Shown piece after piece: positions 54,407 to 62,173 of a stretch of DNA of 64,000 nt. The translations under genes were made by a program, and so were the position numbers. The DNA lies in assembly GCA_023957575.1 (NCBI GenBank), contig JAMLGU010000007.1:124001-188000 (forward strand), read 5' to 3'. The notes beneath the pieces were generated by a model, which was not told the DNA's origin, did not search any database, and saw nothing but the letters and a program-made list of their open reading frames with translations. The stretch comes from Chitinophagaceae bacterium (GTDB taxonomy: Bacteria > Bacteroidota > Bacteroidia > Chitinophagales > Chitinophagaceae). Position 1 is the first letter of the stretch. Each line of letters starts with the position of its first letter.

Positions 54407-56791
54407 TTAGTCATGATCAATAATTTTTTCCAGCATCAACATTCTGCCGTCATTTGTCATACCTTCCACCACCACCTTAAACCGTTTAGTGCGGTCGTTA
54501 TTAAAAAAGGTCAACGGGATAACCGGATTAACAGCAGCCAGGTTAACGTAAGGTCGCCAACTCAATGTTAGTCTGTAATCAGCTTTTGAATGTTCCGGTT
54601 TTCGAACAGAATAATCAGGATGAAAAAATTCCTTTATGACGGTATAACCATTGTAGCTGATAATATCTGTTGAGGCAGGAAGTACTGCATTAAGGTCAGC
54701 GCCCTTTTTGGTATAAACCGCCAGTGATGCGCTATTGCCCGAAGCACCAATAAAATGGGGGTAAAGTTTAACATAAGCTATCTGATTAACAGGAATTGAC
54801 TCAATAAAACTGGCATCCACCGGCATTTCATCTAAAAATAAGGATACATTATTATTACCCAGGCCACCACTCCGGTACGAAAGTTTATAATCACCCGGCG
54901 TACCCGAAATCATCAATCCGGCAACACGACCCTGCAAATACTGAAAAATATCTGAGCCAACAGCATTTTCCTCACTGAGGTCAAAAACTTTGGAATCTAT
55001 TCCTCCCGAAAACAAGCCACTCGCATATTTACTTTCCAATTGTTCGGTTTTGGATTTTGTTTTTCCCCGCACTGTTACATTCTCCAGCATTAATCCCTCT
55101 GCTTTTAGAAAATCGTTATACGCATTCCCCATTTTGCGCGTTACATCATCTTCGCCAGTCGGTTTTCGATAATAAGGTATCAGCAGTGGGTTTAAAACAT
55201 AAGGTTTAAACAAAGAGTCTGAATCCATTTTCACCTCAATAAACTTACTTTTCTTGCCTTTAATATCGCTGAACAATACCTGATTCTTACCATAAAAAAT
55301 AGAAGAATCCATCCTAAACCTACCTAATGAGTCGGTTTTTATTATTTGCATCGCTCCACGCCTGGTAGTATCAGCCGGTTTCAGCCACATCATCAATTCT
55401 TTATTGGCAAAGGGTTTTCGTCGACCTTCAATAGTTATTTTTCCAGAAAAATTAATATAGCCCGGATCCTTAATTAATGGTTTCGGAAGTGAATTGTTGT
55501 TGACATCCGTCCATTTGAATCTTGTCCAACCGTTAGTCATCATCACCAAATCCAAACCGGTTGAAACAGAATCACTATCTGCATTAAAATACCATGCAGG
55601 ATTGTGTATATACCCTTTTAAATCACCTGTAAGCAGAAAAGCTGAATATATATTTTGTGCCCTCGGATTGGCACCTTCATAGTCCGCATCAGTAATAGAA
55701 ACTGAAAAATTACCGATTATGGTATCTTTCAGATGTACAGAAAAATGGTTTCGTTTACGTTCACCGGTATTGAGGGTGTCCACCGAAATTTTACCGGGCA
55801 ATACATAATCTTTATTATCCACAAAAATCATTCTTGCGGCAAGAGGAATACCGTCTTTATTAAACACCGTTACGTTTAAAATACCCGAATAAAGGTTCGC
55901 CGTTTGAATTACAACGCCAAAATCATTTTTTAAAGTATTTATTTCCTGCTTGAACACAATGCCATTTTCCATCAAGCCTGTAATATAGGCTACTCTAAAC
56001 GGGTCATTATCAGGCAATTGCGAAATCCTGATTCGCTTTCCTGATCCTGCATTTTCTACATCCATCACAACCCCTTTTTTGGTAGATTCGGGCAAAGCAT
56101 ATTTTCCGTCATTACCACCGGCCATAAGCACGGCGAAATAGCTTTCGCCTTCCAAAGGCGTTATTGAAAAGCTGCCCATACCATCGTGATAGGTACTAAA
56201 AACCGTAACTAATTGATTCTTATTGTTTCTGATTTCTCCATTGGCAGCCAATGGCAATCCGTTTTCATCTGTTATTTTAAAAGCAACCCTACTTGTAATA
56301 CCGGTTATGAGATTTCCACCTTCGGGAAAAAAGGAAAAACCTATTTTACCGGTTGTTTTTGCGGCATCCCTTTTTTCAATTTTTCCATAAACTGTAATTC
56401 TTTTACTGAATAAGAAATCAGGCTGATTGAGCATCAAAGGAGCGTAAGCCCTTAACTGGTAAGACCCTGAAGGTAAGTTTTCGGGCAGATCAATCTGACC
56501 GAATGCCACTCCCTGAACAGCAGGAAAGACATTCTTAATCAATACTTTAGAATTATTATCCAATAATTCGACATACAAGGAAGTGCTTTTGGCAGAAAGA
56601 ACCAATCCGTCCTGAAAATAGCCTTTGAGCCACACAGATTCTCCGGCAAAATAAGATTCTCTATCAGTATGCAAATAAACTTTTTCTATAGGATTTATTC
56701 TGGACCAATTGGTCAGATTTTCAAGCGGCTTTTGAGCATTTATGTTCAAAAAAAACAAGCACAACAATACCGCAAATACATTTCTTATCAT
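54407..56791 (-). CDS. Secreted MG2-domain protein with TonB-receptor plug-like region
   Basis: This 794-residue protein has a signal peptide (MIRNVFAVLLCLFFLNINAQ). Its N-terminal MG2/alpha-2-macroglobulin-like domain has KVYLHTDRESYFAGESVWLKGY. Further beta-sandwich repeats follow (FSFFPEGGNLITGI, GSGKRIRI, ISVDTLNTG). The C-terminal third has a short plug-like segment (VFDLSEENAVGSDIFQYLQGRVAGLMI and FLDEMPVDASF) as in TonB-dependent receptors, but no barrel is present. Proteins of this layout are common exported Bacteroidota proteins of unknown function. Confidence 0.75.
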   Translation of the reverse strand: MIRNVFAVLLCLFFLNINAQKPLENLTNWSRINPIEKVYLHTDRESYFAGESVWLKGYFQDGLVLSAKSTSLYVELLDNNSKVLIKNVFPAVQGVAFGQIDLPENLPSGSYQLRAYAPLMLNQPDFLFSKRITVYGKIEKRDAAKTTGKIGFSFFPEGGNLITGITSRVAFKITDENGLPLAANGEIRNNKNQLVTVFSTYHDGMGSFSITPLEGESYFAVLMAGGNDGKYALPESTKKGVVMDVENAGSGKRIRISQLPDNDPFRVAYITGLMENGIVFKQEINTLKNDFGVVIQTANLYSGILNVTVFNKDGIPLAARMIFVDNKDYVLPGKISVDTLNTGERKRNHFSVHLKDTIIGNFSVSITDADYEGANPRAQNIYSAFLLTGDLKGYIHNPAWYFNADSDSVSTGLDLVMMTNGWTRFKWTDVNNNSLPKPLIKDPGYINFSGKITIEGRRKPFANKELMMWLKPADTTRRGAMQIIKTDSLGRFRMDSSIFYGKNQVLFSDIKGKKSKFIEVKMDSDSLFKPYVLNPLLIPYYRKPTGEDDVTRKMGNAYNDFLKAEGLMLENVTVRGKTKSKTEQLESKYASGLFSGGIDSKVFDLSEENAVGSDIFQYLQGRVAGLMISGTPGDYKLSYRSGGLGNNNVSLFLDEMPVDASFIESIPVNQIAYVKLYPHFIGASGNSASLAVYTKKGADLNAVLPASTDIISYNGYTVIKEFFHPDYSVRKPEHSKADYRLTLSWRPYVNLAAVNPVIPLTFFNNDRTKRFKVVVEGMTNDGRMLMLEKIIDHD

Positions 56792-56958
56792 AAGATTGAA
56801 AAATAGACATTGAAGTTACGCGTTTGACTTAATTTTCTATGCTTTGTTTAAAATTTTTAACTTTTTGATTAAAAAGGGTATAGAATACCGCCATTTTGTC
56901 TATTTAAGGCTAATTGGCAGTATTATTGAAGAAAGATAATTGCTCAAAAAATAGAATT

Positions 56959-57516
56959 ATGACGGAAAATTTAGAAAACATCAATGACATTAATGATAAA
57001 TTAGATATCAACACGGGTGAAGCTTCGGATGGTAGCGAAAATGTAACCGACAGTGCTGAAACTTCTGATTTGCAAAAATTAGAAGTTGAGTTGAAGGATA
57101 GCAAGGACAAATACCTTCGCCTTGCGGCAGAATTTGACAATTTTAGAAAAAGAACCGCAAAAGAAAGGTTAGAACTGTTTCAAACGGCTGGAAAAGATGT
57201 CATTATTGACCTGCTGGAGGTTTTAGATGATAGCGACAGAGCGCTCGCACAGTTGGAAAAGCTGGATGACACAGACAAAGCATTAAAAGAAGGCATGATA
57301 TTGATTGTCAATAAATTAAAGACAATTTTACAGTCAAAAGGTTTGAAAGAAATGGAAGCATTAGGCGCCGAGTTTGACCCTGAACTGCATGATGCCATTG
57401 CCGAAATACCCGCACCTGATAAAAAATTGAAAGGGAAAATAGTGGATGTGGTAACAAAAGGCTACTATTTGAATGATAAAATTATCCGCCATGCCAAAGT
57501 GGTAGTGGGTAAATAG
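56959..57516 (+). CDS. grpE: Nucleotide exchange factor GrpE
   Basis: About 185 residues from ATG 56959 (MTENLENIND). A TTG 45 bp upstream is not preferred. It has an acidic disordered N-terminus, a coiled coil (about 40-85), and the GrpE core KYLRLAAEFDNFRKRTAKER with the C-terminal signature GKIVDVVTKGYYLNDKIIRHAKVVV split as usual. GrpE drives ADP release from DnaK. It lies 30 bp before dnaJ; dnaK is elsewhere. Confidence 0.95.
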   Translation: MTENLENINDINDKLDINTGEASDGSENVTDSAETSDLQKLEVELKDSKDKYLRLAAEFDNFRKRTAKERLELFQTAGKDVIIDLLEVLDDSDRALAQLEKLDDTDKALKEGMILIVNKLKTILQSKGLKEMEALGAEFDPELHDAIAEIPAPDKKLKGKIVDVVTKGYYLNDKIIRHAKVVVGK

Positions 57517-57546
57517 ACTAAATACTAAAACAACAAGTAAAAGCGA

Positions 57547-58704
57547 ATGTCTAAAAGAGATTATTACGAGATATTGGGTGTTTCCAAGTCCGCTTCTGCA
57601 GATGAGATAAAAAAAGCCTATCGCAAAGTAGCCATGCAGTATCATCCAGATCGGAACCCTGGCGATAAGGCAGCCGAAGAAAAGTTTAAGGAAGCTGCCG
57701 AGGCGTATGAGATACTAAGTGATGCAGACAAGCGTGCCCAGTATGACAGATTTGGCCATGCAGGCGTTAGTGGAGCGGGGCGCGGATTTGGAGGCGGCAT
57801 GAATATGGATGACATTTTCAGTCAGTTTGGAGATGTTTTTGGAGAAGATTTGTTCGGTAGTTTTTTTGGCGGAGGACGTTCCAGAGGCGGTGGCGGCAGA
57901 AGCCGTGGCGTAAGAGGAAGCAACCTAAGGGTAAAGCTGAAATTGAATTATGAAGAAATTGCAAAAGGCGTTACCAAAAACATTAAAGTTAAGAAATACG
58001 CGGTTTGTAGCACCTGTGGAGGCAATGGTGCAAAGGATAAAGGAAGTGTACAGACATGTAGTACCTGCCACGGTAGTGGCCAGATGAAGAGAGTACAAAA
58101 TACATTCTTAGGTCAGATGCAAACCGTAACTACCTGCCCCACCTGTAACGGAGAAGGCAGTACCATTACAGCAAAATGTACCAGTTGCCGCGGAGAAGGA
58201 AGAGTTTATACCGAAGAAACAATCACCATTGACGTTCCTGCAGGAGTACAGGCAGGGATGCAATTGAATGTGAGCGGTAAAGGTAATGCCGGTGAGCGAG
58301 GCGGTATGCCGGGAGATTTATTAGTACTGATTGAAGAGGAGGCACATAAAGAACTGCAAAGAGAAGGGCTGAATGTAGCTTACGATCTGCATATTTCCTT
58401 CACTGATGCAGTATTCGGCATCAATGTAGAAGTACCTACGATAGATGGCAGGGCCAAAATTAAAATTCCGCCCGGAACTCAGAGTGGTAAGATTTTCAGG
58501 CTAAAGGGCAAGGGTTTCCCCAATGCACACTCGCATTATGAAAAAGGCGATCAACTGATTCAGGTGAATGTATGGACACCCCAGCATCTGACGGATGAAG
58601 AGAAAAAGATTTTAGAAAAACTGAGCCATTCGACCAACCTTAAACCTAATCCCGAAAAAACCGAGAAAGGTTTTTTTGACAAACTAAAAGATTTATTCAA
58701 TTAA
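57547..58704 (+). CDS. dnaJ: Molecular chaperone DnaJ
   Basis: This 385-residue co-chaperone has the J domain with YHPDRN (HPD), a G/F-rich linker ([15 protein letters not shown]...), and a zinc region with four CxxCxGxG motifs ([32 protein letters not shown]). The C-terminal substrate-binding part contains [18 protein letters not shown]. Together with GrpE it stimulates DnaK. A terminator follows. Confidence 0.96.
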   Translation: MSKRDYYEILGVSKSASADEIKKAYRKVAMQYHPDRNPGDKAAEEKFKEAAEAYEILSDADKRAQYDRFGHAGVSGAGRGFGGGMNMDDIFSQFGDVFGEDLFGSFFGGGRSRGGGGRSRGVRGSNLRVKLKLNYEEIAKGVTKNIKVKKYAVCSTCGGNGAKDKGSVQTCSTCHGSGQMKRVQNTFLGQMQTVTTCPTCNGEGSTITAKCTSCRGEGRVYTEETITIDVPAGVQAGMQLNVSGKGNAGERGGMPGDLLVLIEEEAHKELQREGLNVAYDLHISFTDAVFGINVEVPTIDGRAKIKIPPGTQSGKIFRLKGKGFPNAHSHYEKGDQLIQVNVWTPQHLTDEEKKILEKLSHSTNLKPNPEKTEKGFFDKLKDLFN

Positions 58705-58707
58705 TAG

Positions 58708-58734
58708 AAAATCCTGCGCAAAGCAGAATTTTTT
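58708..58734 (+). terminator. Intrinsic terminator of grpE-dnaJ
   Basis: AAAATCCTGC pairs with GCAGAATTTT with one mismatch around a 5-base loop, and the T run extends into the stem end. It is only 10 bp before the stop of the convergent phosphoesterase gene. Confidence 0.75.
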
Positions 58735-58744
58735 ATTATAATTA

Positions 58745-60205
58745 CTAATTTTTCCTGGTAAATAGCACCTTATCTGGGATTACCTCTTCCCGAATAAATC
58801 GGCTTGACCATCCGACTTCTAAAATTTCACCCATATAATCTTCAAAATACACCAGTTCAATTTCGTGCAAGCCCGGCTCCAATGCTATTTTTCCTTCTTT
58901 ACGTTGAGCGCTGTGAGAACCATCATTATCCACCACTACTTTCCCATCTATTGATAATTTAGACCCATCATCAGAATAGGTATAAAAACGATACACTGCC
59001 CTCTCTGGTATTTCGATAAATCCTTTAAACACAAGTGCAAACGAATCCTTCGATTCAGCAGGCATAAATGAAAAATTATTTACAACTCCCTCTTTAATTA
59101 GTTTTCCTTTAGTAAATATATCCTCAATTTTTTTTAATCGTCCACCTTCATAATAGGTAAATGAAAGCCCTGATGTTTTATTTTTAACATCGGACCTGGC
59201 AGGCATGTAGGTCATAGTGTCTTCATCATTAGCAGATAAACCAGAAGGAAAATAATATGCAAACTCAATTCCTTTTTTAGTACGAATCCAGGTATCAAAT
59301 TGAAACTTACCTTCAAATAAATTAATAATCCGACTTCCTCTTTCCAATACCCCATAAGCGTCTATCCCTGATGTTCTGCCAAAGGCCAAAGCAATATCAT
59401 GTTCAATGCCAATATAGTCATTGTTATGATCGTGGCCCACAAAGACACCCATTACATCCGCTTTTTCAATAAAAGAGCCAAACAGTCCTGAGTTTATTTC
59501 AGAGGCGGCGACACCTTCCTTTTTTATTCCTACAGTGGTTCCTTTCCCTACAATATTGTTATACTCAAGCAAAGGAATATGGAAAAAGGCCAGAGCAGGT
59601 AGAGGTTGGTTATTATTTTTCTTTGAAAACGCCTCGCTCGTTTTTCGATACCAGTCTATTTGATCAAAATGAATCCAATCGTAATGACCATATTTATGCG
59701 CTGATGGTTTATTATGAGAATCTAAGCAATAAAGCAATGCTGCTGACTGCCTTTGTTTAGATCCCATAATTGGCAAAACATAATTTCCAACACCAGATAT
59801 TTTCGGTCCTTTTATTCCAACAAAAAACGGAAGACTAATGATTACATCAAAAATTTCCTGTCTTGTCAAATCCGTTTCTGCATCATGATTTCCTAATACA
59901 ACCGCCCAAGGTGTTTTTGCCTTTTCAAATATTTTTCCCAAAGCCCTCCAGCCATCTTTTGCGGGTGGCGCCGTAACAATATCACCGGTTAATACCACCA
60001 AGTCAGGTTTTTCTACTTGCAAAACAGAATTTATTACTTCTGTTGTTTTAATACAATTAGGCGACTTGTTATCCCAATGCACATCAGTAAATTGAGCTAT
60101 TTTAAATTGGCCCTCTTTATTAAATTGAAGCGTAATGTTCTTTTGTCCATAAGTAAAATAGGTTGTTAGCAAAAAGACAATGATTAAAAACGAATTTCGA
60201 TTCAT
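58745..60205 (-). CDS. Secreted metallophosphoesterase with C-terminal PA14 domain
   Basis: This 486-residue protein has a signal peptide (cleavage near TYGQ). A calcineurin-like phosphoesterase domain (about 30-320) has metal motifs FTDVHW (D41, H43), LTGDIV (D75), LGNHDAE (N106, H107), FFHIPLLEY and VGHDHNN. A PA14 domain (about 340-483) ends it, with DGSKLSIDGKVVVDNDGSH and VYFEDYMGE. PA14 often binds glycans, so the substrate is probably a phosphorylated glycan or nucleotide outside the cell. It is the last gene of a tight operon with the GDPD-phosphatase fusion and GH92. Confidence 0.88.
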   Translation of the reverse strand: MNRNSFLIIVFLLTTYFTYGQKNITLQFNKEGQFKIAQFTDVHWDNKSPNCIKTTEVINSVLQVEKPDLVVLTGDIVTAPPAKDGWRALGKIFEKAKTPWAVVLGNHDAETDLTRQEIFDVIISLPFFVGIKGPKISGVGNYVLPIMGSKQRQSAALLYCLDSHNKPSAHKYGHYDWIHFDQIDWYRKTSEAFSKKNNNQPLPALAFFHIPLLEYNNIVGKGTTVGIKKEGVAASEINSGLFGSFIEKADVMGVFVGHDHNNDYIGIEHDIALAFGRTSGIDAYGVLERGSRIINLFEGKFQFDTWIRTKKGIEFAYYFPSGLSANDEDTMTYMPARSDVKNKTSGLSFTYYEGGRLKKIEDIFTKGKLIKEGVVNNFSFMPAESKDSFALVFKGFIEIPERAVYRFYTYSDDGSKLSIDGKVVVDNDGSHSAQRKEGKIALEPGLHEIELVYFEDYMGEILEVGWSSRFIREEVIPDKVLFTRKN

Positions 60206-60215
60206 GTGTAAATAT

Positions 60216-62165
60216 TTATAATTTCAATAACTTTTTCATTTTGTGAAATATTTCAGTGTTTTTATATATGCCCATAAACTCCTGCGAACCAGGTCCGTAG
60301 GCAAAGACAGGAAGCATAATTGGAGTATGATCATCCGTTACATAATAACCGGTAATTAACCCCTTCTCTCGATCGCCATCTATGAGGGTTAAACCGCCAG
60401 TTTCATGGTCGGCGGTAACCACCACCAGAGTTTCGCCATTACTATCGGCAAACTTTAATGCCTCTGCAATTGCCATATCAAAACTTAGCATTTCTACAAT
60501 GGAACCCGGTAATGAGTTTGAGTGACCCGCATAATCAATTTTGGCTCCTTCTACCATCAGAAAGAACCCTTTGTCATTTGCTTTTTGCACTTTATCTATA
60601 CCCATTTTAGTTATTCGTGCCAGCAGGTCAAGGGTTCCCTGGGTGGCTGCCAAATCCATACGCCCATCTGCGCAAATCACTTTACGCTCATCCTTATTTA
60701 TTTCTTCAAAGTCATCAGTGAGCCTATAAATCTTTTTTAGTTTAGTTAAATACTCGCTTTTATCTTTTCTTTCTGTAAATACATCCATTCCACCACCTGC
60801 AAGCAGTGTCAGTTTGCCATCGAGCAGGTAATTTGTAAGTTGGTCAGTATAATCTCTATCTGTGGCATGACCATAAAAAGCCGCAGGAGTTGCATCAGCA
60901 AGGTTTCCTAAGGTAATAACGCCGCAAGCAAGTCCTTTGTCAAAAGCATAATCCGTTAAGGAAGGCGTAACTTTTCCATCGGCAGTCATACTGATATGGC
61001 GGTTAAAGGTTGGTTCGCCGGTCGCCATTGCACTGCCACCCGCTCCGGAGTCAGTAGTATAAGCATCAGCCGGACTGTTCATTTGAAGACCGATATTTTT
61101 AAAATTGAAAAGTGTTAACCCTTTATTTACCGTTTCAGCTGCGTTTATTTGTGCCAGGCCCATGCCATCTCCAATAAGAAAAATAATGTTTTTCACCTTT
61201 GTATTTGCTGCATTGTTCAGATAGGTTGGCTGATACACTTCCACTCCCTTTGCCAGTTGTATTTTTTCTCTGTCAAACCCCTTGAAACCAGACGTAGTTT
61301 TATCCAATCTATCAGTAGTAGTCAATCCATGAGAATGGTTTGGGTCTTTCGATATTTTATAGTTTTTGTCTTCAAAATTCTTAAAAAAATCTATACATTT
61401 TTCTACTTTATCGGTATTGATAATATCTACTCCCATCGAATGTAAAGTATTCCAGGCGGTAACACCATCAGGTGCTCCCCAAAAGCGAATGGGCTTTCCC
61501 ATAGAATGGGCCTTTTGGATTGCATTTGTAACCTTTGATTTTTGATCAGCAGTTAGAGTCCCCTTTCCGTTCCATTTGGCATACTCAAAAAATGGGGGAC
61601 TTATTAAAGCCACTCTCGATAACTGTTCGGGAGTATATTCAGTATTGATTTGCCCGTCAAAAGAAATAAATTTTGGATATTGTGCAAAATTGCCCGGCTT
61701 AGGCACATTGCCTGTAATCACTACACGAACTGCATTGGGATTAGCAATAGAATCAAAAACCTTTGGATACTGCTTAAGTAATGCTATTACTTTGGAAAGC
61801 GTGGGTTCGGTAGATGATTTAAGTTCAATCATCAATTGCAAAAAATTATTACTCCCCTTCCAGGCTTTTCCGCCATGCTGCTCAAAAAGCCTGACCAGCG
61901 GCATCACATACATATCTTTAAAGTTGGCACTCTTTGTCAAATCTTTAAGATCGTGACCTACTAACAGCTTTCCATCAGCAGTTAAATAAACATCAGCTTC
62001 AATTGAAAATACTTCCTGAGCATACGCCTGATAGAATGGAACACGTTGGCGATAATCATTGTGAGAATGTACTAAAACGCGCTGCTGCGCTATGGCGTAC
62101 AAACCCCAAAAAATAAACGCCAAAGTTGTCAAAACCGGTTTTGAATAAGCTATTTTCATAATCAT
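60216..62165 (-). CDS. GDPD-alkaline phosphatase fusion protein
   Basis: This 649-residue secreted protein (signal peptide ending near AIAQ) joins two phospho-hydrolases. Residues about 28-265 form a glycerophosphodiester/PI-PLC-like TIM barrel with VHSHNDY, SIEADVYLTADG (E57, D59) and VGHDL (H71). Residues about 325-649 form an alkaline phosphatase with IGDGMG (D333), the phospho-Ser site TTDSGAGGSA (S373), MVEGAKIDYAGHSN (E540, D544, H548) and VVTADHETGG (D586, H587). All catalytic residues are present. The first domain could open a phosphodiester and the second remove the resulting monoester. It sits 8 bp after GH92 and 10 bp before the metallophosphoesterase. ATG 62159 is an alternative start. 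Confidence 0.92.
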   Translation of the reverse strand: MIMKIAYSKPVLTTLAFIFWGLYAIAQQRVLVHSHNDYRQRVPFYQAYAQEVFSIEADVYLTADGKLLVGHDLKDLTKSANFKDMYVMPLVRLFEQHGGKAWKGSNNFLQLMIELKSSTEPTLSKVIALLKQYPKVFDSIANPNAVRVVITGNVPKPGNFAQYPKFISFDGQINTEYTPEQLSRVALISPPFFEYAKWNGKGTLTADQKSKVTNAIQKAHSMGKPIRFWGAPDGVTAWNTLHSMGVDIINTDKVEKCIDFFKNFEDKNYKISKDPNHSHGLTTTDRLDKTTSGFKGFDREKIQLAKGVEVYQPTYLNNAANTKVKNIIFLIGDGMGLAQINAAETVNKGLTLFNFKNIGLQMNSPADAYTTDSGAGGSAMATGEPTFNRHISMTADGKVTPSLTDYAFDKGLACGVITLGNLADATPAAFYGHATDRDYTDQLTNYLLDGKLTLLAGGGMDVFTERKDKSEYLTKLKKIYRLTDDFEEINKDERKVICADGRMDLAATQGTLDLLARITKMGIDKVQKANDKGFFLMVEGAKIDYAGHSNSLPGSIVEMLSFDMAIAEALKFADSNGETLVVVTADHETGGLTLIDGDREKGLITGYYVTDDHTPIMLPVFAYGPGSQEFMGIYKNTEIFHKMKKLLKL

Positions 62166-62173
62166 TTATATTT

